From Candidatus Woesearchaeota archaeon (GTDB taxonomy: Archaea > Nanobdellota > Nanobdellia > Woesearchaeales > GW2011-AR9): a stretch of 8,471 bases of DNA. The stretch covers positions 1-8,471 of the forward strand of contig JACPCC010000012.1 in the NCBI GenBank assembly GCA_016179995.1, read 5' to 3'. Each line of letters opens with the position of its first letter. The first letter of the stretch is position 1. The notes under the pieces were generated by a model, which saw nothing but the letters and a program-made list of their open reading frames with translations, was not told where the DNA came from and did not search any database. Of the stretch, positions 1 through 6,113 are shown in pieces. Made by a program: the position numbers and the translations under genes.

Positions 1-1
1 T

Positions 2-97
2 ATATTAAAACTCATAGTTCCCAAATGGAAAGAGTTCAAGGGAGTAGATTCTCCACAAAAATCTGAAGATTTTTTAAGCGCAGATCGACTAGTCTAA
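2..97 (+). CDS. 3' end of an unidentified protein (partial)
   Basis: An open frame runs in from the left edge and ends with TAA at 95-97, leaving 31 C-terminal residues ending in SADRLV. I recognise no motif in so short a piece. The next gene starts only 6 nt after this stop and in the same frame, so the two are probably in one operon. Because the downstream gene resembles nucleotidyltransferase-fold proteins that are often paired with a small DNA-binding partner, this could be the tail of such a partner, but that is inference only. It could also be a chance open frame. Confidence 0.4.
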   Translation: MLKLIVPKWKEFKGVDSPQKSEDFLSADRLV

Positions 98-103
98 ATT
101 GGA

Positions 104-778
104 ATGGGAGATTTAGTACTATCCTGTTTCTTTAGTGAGCTTTTAGAAAATGGAGTGGATACATTAGTAGAAGAACTTACCAAAGATTCTTCTGATGCCG
201 ACCTGGCTGAATTAAGAAAATTTTGGATGAGTCGGAAGTTATCAACCAAATATAAAACGTTAAAACGACTCGTCACGGATTCGTTGACATGGAGGCAGTC
301 AGAAGATGGAAGAATAGTTAGAGACAAAGTATTTATTATTTCTCCTTCACGTAGACAAGGGCGAACTGGTGATGTCTTGCAGCGAGCAATAAATCAAGAG
401 GATGGGTCAGTAACAAATTTATATACAAGTTACGAATTGGATACGATAAATGATTTTAAGTTGATGACTCTCCTAAAATCTTGGGTAAGCGGTCTATGTT
501 CACCTGAAGACATATTCCTCTTTAAGTGTATGACTGAACGAGAAGGAGATTTGGACGATTGTTTAGCTTTAGCTAAATTAGGTTTGGACTGGTCAATCAT
601 TTTAACAGAGTTAAAGAATCAAATGAACCATAGTGGAAATAAAATCTGGGTTACTTGGGTCGGCGAAAGACTAGATTTGTTACAAGAAAGAGGTCTTAAT
701 ATTCCAATAATGGAAGAGATTGACCGTTTAAGAATCGAGTATTTTGAAGATTTTGAGAAAAGAAGAAGTGAGAAATAG
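104..778 (+). CDS. Nucleotidyltransferase-fold (DUF6036-like) C-terminal domain protein, catalytic core not visible
   Basis: This 224-residue protein has a C-terminal half (about residues 125-224) resembling archaeal DUF6036-type nucleotidyltransferase-fold proteins: a CSPEDIFLFK stretch, an EREGDLDDC stretch, LGLDW, then a WVTWVGERL segment leading to NIPI. In that family this region packs against the catalytic domain and carries the K...R..D..D signature. The N-terminal half should hold a GG...DxD catalytic core, but no such motif is visible. It has instead a basic helical region (residues 35-60) and a segment with RRQGRTGDVLQ that I cannot assign. It may be an inactive or chimeric member, or a variant whose N-terminus is a partner domain. 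The ATG at 104 is the first start after the upstream in-frame stop at 95-97; no clear ribosome binding site or TATA box is seen, so it likely shares a transcript with the gene before it. The protein is real by length and composition; the function is unknown. Confidence 0.7.
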   Translation: MGDLVLSCFFSELLENGVDTLVEELTKDSSDADLAELRKFWMSRKLSTKYKTLKRLVTDSLTWRQSEDGRIVRDKVFIISPSRRQGRTGDVLQRAINQEDGSVTNLYTSYELDTINDFKLMTLLKSWVSGLCSPEDIFLFKCMTEREGDLDDCLALAKLGLDWSIILTELKNQMNHSGNKIWVTWVGERLDLLQERGLNIPIMEEIDRLRIEYFEDFEKRRSEK

Positions 779-808
779 TTTAATTGTTTCCACTAATTCT
801 GTTTTTAA

Positions 809-862
809 AAGCTGTTGCTGATTTTTTATGTTTCTAACTACTCATTAGTTTTTGAACAGCTT
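809..862. repeat. Nested inverted repeat in the intergenic gap
   Basis: AAGCTGTT at 809-816 is matched exactly by its reverse complement AACAGCTT at 855-862. Inside this frame a second palindrome, AACTA-CTCAT-TAGTT, lies at 836-850. The two together could fold as a stem with an inner hairpin and sit in the 175-nt gap (779-953) between the two plus-strand units. It could be a 3' processing or termination structure of the upstream gene (T-rich runs at 802-806 and 822-827 are nearby), a small RNA, or a chance occurrence in AT-rich DNA. Confidence 0.4.
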
Positions 863-880
863 CACAATTTCTTCAGAAAC

Positions 881-890
881 ATTTAAATAC
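881..890 (+). promoter_or_regulatory. TATA box of the AbiE-like operon
   Basis: ATTTAAATAC is a good archaeal TATA-like element, preceded by purine/A-rich GAAAC that could serve as a BRE. It lies about 65 nt upstream of the ATG at 954. With the usual spacing of about 25 nt, transcription would start near 911 and leave a leader of roughly 40 nt, unlike the near-leaderless promoters elsewhere in the window. Confidence 0.5.
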
Positions 891-892
891 TG

Positions 893-909
893 GTTACCTA
901 TTAAGTAAC
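893..909. promoter_or_regulatory. Candidate autoregulatory operator (17-bp palindrome)
   Basis: GTTAC (893-897) and GTAAC (905-909) form a perfect 5-bp inverted repeat with a 7-nt centre. It starts immediately after the TATA box and lies before the expected transcription start, where a bound repressor would block RNA polymerase. AbiEi antitoxins are known to bind inverted repeats in their own promoters, and the first gene of this operon resembles such a protein. The arms are short, so chance cannot be excluded. Confidence 0.35.
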
Positions 910-953
910 TAAGAAAAAGTAAGACTAACTATACACCTTAAATTTTATTTAAT

Positions 954-1553
954 ATGACTATCGAAATACCGCAATATGGATTGAAAGCCTATGCTTTGTT
1001 GTTGACAAAACATGGAACTAAAGAAAAGTTTAAGCAGTCAGAGTTAGATTGGATCGTATCTTCAAGTATGAAGAAAAAGATATTTGCCTTATTGTTGCGC
1101 TGTGGATGGATCCAGAAATCTTCTAGAGAAATGTATACCTGCACTAATCCTGTAGGGGTGATACGAGGATTATTGGATTTTCGTGTTCCTGAATTAGTTA
1201 AGAAAGCTCGACAGGATTATGCTTTTACAGGATTATCGGCTGTAGAAATTTGGTCTGACTTCTCTTATGTGCAGCGAAGTAGAGAGAAATCACCATATTT
1301 TATTAAAGTACTTCGTAAAGACTTAAAGTATTGGAAAACTTTTTTAAATCAAAATGAAATTCCAAATTATATAAAATCTGGTGGCACTATTGGAGAATAT
1401 GTAATCTTAATCCCAGTTGCTAAATTGTCTTTTGAAGAAAAAGATGGTTTTAAAGTCGACTCTTTAAACGAAACTAAAATTAAAGCTAAAGATAATGATG
1501 TCTATGCTTATGCTTCCGATTATATTGAGCAGAAGTATGGGGCCGGGGTATGA
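954..1553 (+). CDS. AbiEi-like winged-helix antitoxin/transcription factor
   Basis: A 199-residue protein with the layout of AbiEi-type antitoxins. The N-terminal 70 or so residues look like a winged helix (helices around 8-20, 27-36 and 38-49, then a short wing with GWIQ and YTCTNP). A second domain carries a conserved-looking block, FTGLSAVEIWSD at about 91-102 followed by YVQRS and a KVLRKDLKYW segment, and IGEYVILIPV at about 146-155. I recognise this block from archaeal proteins encoded next to nucleotidyltransferases. The expected role is to bind the operon promoter and to counteract the partner toxin. The stop overlaps the start of the next gene (ATGA at 1550-1553), typical of translationally coupled antitoxin-toxin pairs. 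Starts other than ATG 954 are unlikely because the winged helix begins right after it. The family is fairly clear; activity as an antitoxin is inferred. Confidence 0.7.
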   Translation: MTIEIPQYGLKAYALLLTKHGTKEKFKQSELDWIVSSSMKKKIFALLLRCGWIQKSSREMYTCTNPVGVIRGLLDFRVPELVKKARQDYAFTGLSAVEIWSDFSYVQRSREKSPYFIKVLRKDLKYWKTFLNQNEIPNYIKSGGTIGEYVILIPVAKLSFEEKDGFKVDSLNETKIKAKDNDVYAYASDYIEQKYGAGV

Positions 1554-2248
1554 TAAAAGACTTATTTACTCTTAGAGAAAGGGAGATATTTCAAACGCTT
1601 AAAGAACTTGTAAACCATCAATTTGTAGTTATCGGCGGTTATGCGGTAAATGCTTATACTTTGCCTAGGTTTTCAGTTGATTGCGATATTGTCGTTAAAG
1701 ATCAAAATGAGTTGAGAAAAGTAGAAACAATTCTTTTAAGAATCGGTTACACTAAAGAAAAGCTTCCTGAAGAAGCACAATATTCAGGAAATTTCTCTCG
1801 ATATGAAAAAAAGTTAGACTACAATTTTGCAGTAAGCATAGATATACTAATAAGCAGGGTAATTGACCGAATGACCGGAGTACAATTCGAAGCAGAGTGG
1901 ATTTTTGCGAATTCAGAATTAAAACTGCTTAAAGGAAAAACAATTGCTGAAGAGTTGAAATTAAAGATAATTAATATTAAAGCCTTGTTAGTAATGAAGA
2001 TTATTTCTTGCAGGGCAACTGATATTAGAGATGTTTTTATGATGCTGCCTGTAGCTCGAGATAAAGATTGGGTTAAAAGAGAGATTAATCTGAAGTGTAA
2101 TTCTCAGGATTATAACTTTCAAGAAAGACTAGAAAAGATTAAAGAGAAAGTATCTTCCAAACAATTCAAGGATGGATTATCTGGAGTGTATGGATATTTC
2201 GATGAAAAAGTATTTGAAAAGCATAAGAAAGTTATCTTGAACTTTTAG
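1550..2248 (+). CDS. AbiEii-like nucleotidyltransferase (probable toxin)
   Basis: A 232-residue nucleotidyltransferase-superfamily protein. The catalytic signature is complete: GG at residues 29-30 in VIGGYAVNAY, the paired aspartates D44 and D46 in SVDCDIVV, and a third acidic residue D98 in VSIDIL. Downstream, K150, R155, D158 and D161 in a MKIISCRATDIRD stretch match the K...R..D..D pattern of AbiEii/DUF1814-type toxins. Characterised members transfer nucleotides to RNA (often tRNA acceptor ends) and stop translation; the substrate here is unknown. The start overlaps the stop of the AbiEi-like gene by 4 nt, so both are made from one message and probably at matched levels. It ends 38 nt from the convergent alanyl-tRNA synthetase region. 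An intact active site argues for a functional enzyme rather than a relic. Confidence 0.8.
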   Translation: MIKDLFTLREREIFQTLKELVNHQFVVIGGYAVNAYTLPRFSVDCDIVVKDQNELRKVETILLRIGYTKEKLPEEAQYSGNFSRYEKKLDYNFAVSIDILISRVIDRMTGVQFEAEWIFANSELKLLKGKTIAEELKLKIINIKALLVMKIISCRATDIRDVFMMLPVARDKDWVKREINLKCNSQDYNFQERLEKIKEKVSSKQFKDGLSGVYGYFDEKVFEKHKKVILNF

Positions 2249-2286
2249 AAACTAAGTTTGATATAAATTTTGTCGAATAATTACCT

Positions 2287-3573
2287 TCACTCTACAACTG
2301 CCTTAATCCTTCTAATACCTGCAGCAGAACTTTCTTCTTTAATAATTTTGAATTTGCCCAATTCCTTGCTATTTTGTACATGCGGTCCGCCGCATATTTC
2401 TTTAGAATAATCTCCTACAGAATAAACAGTAACTTTCTCTGGGTATTTTGCTCCGAATTCGCCTTGTGCTCCAGCGGATAAAGCTTTTGTTAGAGGCATT
2501 TCTTCTCTCTTAACTGATAGGGATAATTGAATAACACGATTGACTTCGTTTTCTACAGCTTTAAGTTCTTCAGGTGTAAGTTTACGGTCAAAATTAAAGT
2601 CGAAGCGTAGTCTTTCAGGTGTGATATTACTGCCTCGTTGGTGCGTTTCAAATTTTAATACTTTACGCAACGCTTCATTGAGCAAATGTGTAGCCGTATG
2701 TAATTTAGTTGTTTCAATAGAAGAATCAGCCAAACCACCTTTAAATTTCTGTTCCGATCCTGATCGCGATAATTCTTGATGCTGGGAAAATTCTTTTTTA
2801 AAACCAATACTATCAACGATTAAATTTTTTTCGGAAGCTAATTCTTCAGTCATTTCTAAAGGAAATCCATAGGATTGAAATAAGAGGAAAGCATCTTTAG
2901 CATTGATATTTTTCTTGTTTGCCAATTTTGCTTTGTTGGCCATAAGTTCAAACTCTTTCAGTCCATTCTCTAAAGTATCATTAAACTTATGTTCTTCTTT
3001 CTCTAATTCCGATAAGATTCTGGAGCTGTTTTGATGAAGTTCTGGATAGTGAGCTTTATAATTTGTAATAATTATCTGGGCGATAGTTGTTGTAAAGCAG
3101 CCACCTATACCAATTAATCTTCCTAACCTAATGGCTTTACGAATCAATCGTCTTAATATATAGCCGCGATCAACGTTTGATGGAACAATGCCATTTTGTT
3201 CGCCAAGCAAGAATACTGCAGCTCGAAGATGGTCTGCTATTATGCGCATGTTTCTTTTAGTTGCTTTATCTGTCTCATATTTTTTATGACTAATTATCTC
3301 TAGCTCATTAATGATTGGTTGAAATAATCCTGTTTCGTAGGAGCTAGATTTTCCAGATAATACTGCTAGCGTTCTTTCGTAACCCATGCCGGTATCGACG
3401 TTTTTTTGTTTTAATTGTTCTAAAGAGCCATCAGCTTTTTTATTGTAACTCATAAAGACATTATTCCAAATTTCTACCCAAGTATTGTCTTTTGGATTAA
3501 ATTTGGCAGGTGCTGGTGTTGGACTATTCCAATAGAATATTTCTGAACTAGGGCAAGAGGCAGATTCAACCAT
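2287..3573 (-). CDS. alaS: Alanyl-tRNA synthetase, C-terminal part (frame-disrupted gene)
   Basis: A 428-residue open frame covering class II motif 3 and everything after it. It begins inside the motif 3 region (CPSSEIFYW, residues 7-15), continues with [10 protein letters not shown] and DTGMGYERT (60-68), then the tRNA-recognition helical domain (about 105-250). The editing domain follows, with its zinc ligands H292 and H296 in HTATH and C394 and H398 in CGGPH. It ends with the [10 protein letters not shown] segment and has no C-Ala domain, as in the short enzymes of DPANN and CPR organisms. The ATG at 3573 directly follows an in-frame TAA (TAA-AAA-ATG) and its first five or six codons are non-homologous, so this ATG looks accidental rather than an evolved start. 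Relative to the upstream part (3474-3908) it is in another frame and about 50-60 codons of the catalytic domain are missing at the junction. No other stops or shifts are seen, so the damage is recent or an assembly error. Confidence 0.8.
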   Translation of the reverse strand: MVESASCPSSEIFYWNSPTPAPAKFNPKDNTWVEIWNNVFMSYNKKADGSLEQLKQKNVDTGMGYERTLAVLSGKSSSYETGLFQPIINELEIISHKKYETDKATKRNMRIIADHLRAAVFLLGEQNGIVPSNVDRGYILRRLIRKAIRLGRLIGIGGCFTTTIAQIIITNYKAHYPELHQNSSRILSELEKEEHKFNDTLENGLKEFELMANKAKLANKKNINAKDAFLLFQSYGFPLEMTEELASEKNLIVDSIGFKKEFSQHQELSRSGSEQKFKGGLADSSIETTKLHTATHLLNEALRKVLKFETHQRGSNITPERLRFDFNFDRKLTPEELKAVENEVNRVIQLSLSVKREEMPLTKALSAGAQGEFGAKYPEKVTVYSVGDYSKEICGGPHVQNSKELGKFKIIKEESSAAGIRRIKAVVE

Positions 3574-3908
3574 TTTTTATCAGTTAAAAATTCAAAACTC
3601 CAAGCGATAGATTCTTTTTTGAAATAATCGCCTAGTGACCAGTTGCCAAGCATCTGAAAGAAAGTATGATGAGTATTATCTCCTATATTCTCAAAGTCTA
3701 CTGTGCGCAGGCATTTTTGTATATCCACTAAACGTTTGCCTAAAGGATGGGGCTGACCGAGTAAATAAGGCACGAGTGGATGCATTCCTGCAGTTGTAAA
3801 TAAGACCGTGGGGTCATTTTCAGGAATAAGAGAAGCAGAGGGTATAATCTTATGAGCTTTAGTTTGAAAAAAGTCCAGATATTTTTTCTTTAAATCCCAA
3901 GCGTCCAT
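3474..3908 (-). CDS. alaS: Alanyl-tRNA synthetase, N-terminal part (truncated by frame change)
   Basis: The start of the alanyl-tRNA synthetase, which charges tRNA-Ala. Residues 1-110 or so are a normal catalytic-domain N-terminus: [20 protein letters not shown] (class II motif 1 region) and motif 2, with R68 in [11 protein letters not shown] and the [17 protein letters not shown] block. Similarity continues through DKKWLNLP (110-117). After that the frame reads non-homologous sequence to a stop at 3474, while motif 3 begins at the same place in another frame. The 144-residue product would have no complete active site. Start choice: [10 protein letters not shown] is a typical N-terminus, and a TATA box lies 33 nt upstream. 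Together with 2287-3573 this is one broken gene; a functional two-piece enzyme is less likely because the segment linking motifs 2 and 3 is absent from both parts. Confidence 0.8.
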   Translation of the reverse strand: MDAWDLKKKYLDFFQTKAHKIIPSASLIPENDPTVLFTTAGMHPLVPYLLGQPHPLGKRLVDIQKCLRTVDFENIGDNTHHTFFQMLGNWSLGDYFKKESIAWSFEFLTDKKWLNLPLALVQKYSIGIVQHQHLPNLIQKTILG

Positions 3909-3936
3909 AGTGTTTTACTAATGGTTAGAAGAAGGG

Positions 3937-3945
3937 TTTATATAA
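3937..3945 (-). promoter_or_regulatory. TATA box of the alanyl-tRNA synthetase gene
   Basis: On the minus strand TTATATAAA, flanked by AA on the upstream side, is centred about 33 nt before the start codon at 3908. The usual archaeal spacing would give a leader of only a few nucleotides. The promoter looks intact although the gene is broken, in line with very recent damage. Confidence 0.6.
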
Positions 3946-3968
3946 TTAACGCAGCAAATTTTCCAAAA

Positions 3969-4946
3969 TTATAGCCAGTCTTTCTTTAAGAAATAACCTG
4001 CAGATAGACCTAGTGAAAGAACCATGATTCCTAGCATCCAATAAAAACCACCATCCATATTCGCTAGTGGTAAATACTTAAAATTCATCCCATAAATGCT
4101 GGCAATAAGAGTAGGAACCATAACTATTACAGTCAAAGCAGTAAGAAATTTAACTGTTTTATTCATGTTATTAGAAAGTGTAGCTAACTCATTAGAAATG
4201 GAAGCAGTATGAACTTGTAAGGCATCAGATAACATTTCTTTCTGAGCCATAGCTATATCTATCTGGTGCTGAAAAGTATGATAAATATCATCAAACAAAT
4301 TAGCGTTATCTGGATTTAAGACGAGAGGTGTCAAACCTTTCTTAATGGCGAAGATGATCTTTGCCGAAGCCCAGAAACGTCTGGTCATCAAAAATAGTTC
4401 TCTCTTAAGAGAAATTATTTCTCTAACATTGACATTGCTTTTTCCTAGGCGTAAAGCACTCTCTTCTAAATGGACTATTTTTGCCTCAGTATTGGCTAAG
4501 ACATCATAGTTCTCTTCCGTGTCTTCTTCAAGGAAATGATAAAGAAGATAGATACTCGTTTCCCCATTATGTTTTTTGTCGACTTCTTTTACAATTCTTT
4601 CAAAAAGGTCATGATAATAATCATGATGCTGTGAAACTATAGTAATTAAAAATTGTTTTTCTAAGATGAAGAGTAATTTTGTGGATTTAAATGAGCCTTT
4701 GTCCATAAAATAATCGACGAAGACAAACTGAAACGGCTTTATAGTGTAACGTTTGGAGTGTGTGGCTTTAGTGTAATTCTTTAGAACTTTTAAATCCAGT
4801 TGAAAGTCTTTTACTAGTTTGTTTAGTTCTTCATCCGTTGGTTTCGAGAGAAAAAGCCAGATAAATTCTCTATCTTTAGGCAAAGAATAGTTGAGCCCTT
4901 CGGCGTTAATCACCTTCTGTTTTTTAAATAAAGCTGACTTTAACAT
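3969..4946 (-). CDS. corA: CorA-family divalent metal (Mg2+/Co2+) transporter
   Basis: A 325-residue membrane protein of the CorA family, which forms pentameric channels for Mg2+ (also Co2+ or Ni2+) in the cytoplasmic membrane. The diagnostic GMN selectivity motif is at residues 286-288 (YGMNF), at the end of the first membrane helix (about 267-285). The second helix is at about 302-320, and the chain ends in the basic KKDWL. The large N-terminal part (1-265) is the cytoplasmic domain, ending in the long helix that leads into the pore (about 220-265, charged and polar). Length is normal for the family. It has its own promoter, 28 nt before the ATG, and is followed in the same direction by the alanyl-tRNA synthetase gene, which also has its own promoter, so the two need not be an operon. 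Which ion is transported cannot be read from the sequence. Confidence 0.93.
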   Translation of the reverse strand: MLKSALFKKQKVINAEGLNYSLPKDREFIWLFLSKPTDEELNKLVKDFQLDLKVLKNYTKATHSKRYTIKPFQFVFVDYFMDKGSFKSTKLLFILEKQFLITIVSQHHDYYHDLFERIVKEVDKKHNGETSIYLLYHFLEEDTEENYDVLANTEAKIVHLEESALRLGKSNVNVREIISLKRELFLMTRRFWASAKIIFAIKKGLTPLVLNPDNANLFDDIYHTFQHQIDIAMAQKEMLSDALQVHTASISNELATLSNNMNKTVKFLTALTVIVMVPTLIASIYGMNFKYLPLANMDGGFYWMLGIMVLSLGLSAGYFLKKDWL

Positions 4947-4968
4947 CTAAGAAAGGTATAATTTGGGA

Positions 4969-4979
4969 GTATTTATTTG
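4969..4979 (-). promoter_or_regulatory. TATA box of corA (leaderless)
   Basis: AAATAAATACT on the minus strand is centred about 28 nt upstream of the corA ATG at 4946, the spacing expected for a leaderless archaeal transcript. No Shine-Dalgarno sequence is seen between it and the start codon. Confidence 0.55.
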
Positions 4980-4995
4980 TTGCGGTTTTGAAGAA

Positions 4996-5994
4996 TTATA
5001 GTTTTTTATTGGACATATAAGTTGAAACCAGCGTTAAAATTTGTGCAGCAGTTTTATCATCTAAAGCGTTTACTGCAGCGGTAGGATTAGCTAAAAGTAT
5101 TTGATATATTCGTTTAATTTCCTGTGGATCCGATGGAACGCTTGGAACTCCTGAATTTTGCGGCGCGCCGCCTGTGGCGGCAGGCAGACGACGACGTACT
5201 CCGAGCAGACCGTTGCAATTGCAGATGTTGTAGACACTAGCATAGGAATTAGCGCTGTTAAGGAAATTATTACGCCAAGCGGCCCGCCCAATAGGAGCAG
5301 CAGCTTCTCTCTGAACATAAGCAGGGTTTAAAACAAACACTTTAGTAGTGTTTATATCTGCACCTTTCAAAGTTGCCATAGCTGTATCAAAAACATTTCT
5401 TTGCCCATAAAATCTCTCAGCTAACTTTCTTTGTTCTGGATTTAACTGATTATAATTAGTTGTACTAATTTCTACATAACTAAACTCATCATTATGTTTT
5501 TTCAATCTCAATTGTGTTAAATCAATCTTTAATGTACTACTCGCTTGCATCACTTTCTGTGCTTCTTGCAAGCTAGGACGATAATTGTGAGTTTGAGTAA
5601 GTTGTTCAAAAGAACTATTGATCGTATCATCTAAATGATTCAATACAAAATTATTTGGTTCTTGTGCAGTGTGCCTTGCCAGCCACAAGGTAGGTATTTT
5701 CTTTTTGCCAGTTCCTTCTAAAGTATAAACTGCAAAATCAGCGACATAGTAATGTTGATTTCTCAAAGCTGGATTTTGTACTTGTTCGGCCATCAATTCA
5801 TCGGCGTGAAGCAATGTATGTGGTTCTAATTGAGAATATGCACGTAGATCACTGACGATAGTTTCTAAGATTTTTGGTGGAGCCGTAACTACCGGTGGGG
5901 CTGGCTTGTTTAATGTTGCAGGGTCGAGCACATCGGCTACAGCCGTACCTGGGCCATCAAATTCTGGTTCTGGTCCTTCTACAAATCCTGGCAT
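4996..5994 (-). CDS. Unidentified 332-residue protein with Pro-rich N-terminus
   Basis: I do not recognise this protein. Residues 1-40 are rich in Pro, Gly and acidic residues (GPEPEFDGPG, PAPPVVTAPP) and probably disordered; there is no signal peptide and no membrane helix. Residues about 43-255 look like a folded alpha/beta domain (HYYVADFAVYTLEG and TLWLARHT strands, helical stretches near 140-155 and 185-210, and KVFVLNPAYV). Residues 256-290 contain a CNCNG segment followed by Arg/Ala/Gly/Pro-rich sequence encoded by a GC-rich palindrome unlike the rest of the gene. The last 40 residues form two helices (EIKRIYQILL and KTAAQILTLVSTYM). The Pro/acidic tail and helical end would suit a structural or surface-associated role, but this is a guess. 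ATG 5994 is supported by a TATA box 28 nt upstream. The gene is monocistronic as far as can be seen, between udg and corA. Confidence 0.75.
   Translation of the reverse strand: MPGFVEGPEPEFDGPGTAVADVLDPATLNKPAPPVVTAPPKILETIVSDLRAYSQLEPHTLLHADELMAEQVQNPALRNQHYYVADFAVYTLEGTGKKKIPTLWLARHTAQEPNNFVLNHLDDTINSSFEQLTQTHNYRPSLQEAQKVMQASSTLKIDLTQLRLKKHNDEFSYVEISTTNYNQLNPEQRKLAERFYGQRNVFDTAMATLKGADINTTKVFVLNPAYVQREAAAPIGRAAWRNNFLNSANSYASVYNICNCNGLLGVRRRLPAATGGAPQNSGVPSVPSDPQEIKRIYQILLANPTAAVNALDDKTAAQILTLVSTYMSNKKL
5161..5198. repeat. GC-rich palindromic element inside a coding region
   Basis: A sharply GC-rich patch in otherwise AT-rich DNA. It holds GCCGCC-TGT-GGCGGC (5167-5181, perfect 6-bp arms), the overlapping palindrome GGCGCGCC (5162-5169) and a second pairing, GCCT (5170-5173) with AGGC (5182-5185), followed by a GAC-repeat tail. 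It is read in frame by the 332-residue protein gene, giving roughly the VRRRLPAATGGAP segment. It resembles dispersed palindromic repeats that can insert in frame into genes, as Rickettsia palindromic elements do. Copy number elsewhere in the genome cannot be judged from one window. Confidence 0.5.
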
Positions 5995-6015
5995 ATTAAA
6001 CTCTAAAATAAGCTG

Positions 6016-6027
6016 TTATTTATAAAC
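6016..6027 (-). promoter_or_regulatory. TATA box of the 332-residue protein gene (leaderless)
   Basis: GTTTATAAATAA on the minus strand is centred about 28 nt upstream of the ATG at 5994, a leaderless arrangement. A T-rich/A-rich flank (AAAAAAG) lies just upstream where a BRE would be. Confidence 0.6.
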
Positions 6028-6040
6028 TTTTTTGGATTAA

Positions 6041-6054
6041 TCACTTCTTAGTGA
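6041..6054. repeat. Short hairpin between udg and the next gene
   Basis: TCACT (6041-6045) and AGTGA (6050-6054) pair exactly around a 4-nt loop. The element lies 14 nt upstream of the TATA box of the 332-residue protein gene and about 60 nt after the udg stop, so it could be a regulator site or part of the udg 3' end. It is short and may be chance. Confidence 0.25.
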
Positions 6055-6113
6055 AAATGAATAGTTAATCTTAATCCTGTTTTTAATCTAGAAATCCCTA
6101 ATCATTACAACTC

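Noticed and set aside
94..327. 77-codon minus-strand open frame
   Set aside because: Lies opposite the 224-residue protein gene, has Ser-rich composition typical of antisense frames and no homology.
2540..2779. 79-codon plus-strand open frame
   Set aside because: Antisense to the AlaRS editing domain, which is clearly coding on the minus strand.
3474..3573. Programmed frameshift joining the two AlaRS frames
   Set aside because: A shift in the overlap would still leave out the 50-60 residues between motifs 2 and 3, and there is a stop codon in the second frame right before its ATG; the A-run at 3572-3577 alone is not a convincing slippery site.
5091..5318. 75-codon minus-strand open frame, hydrophobic
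   Set aside because: A different frame of the 332-residue protein gene; no start signals, and the main frame is longer and has a promoter.
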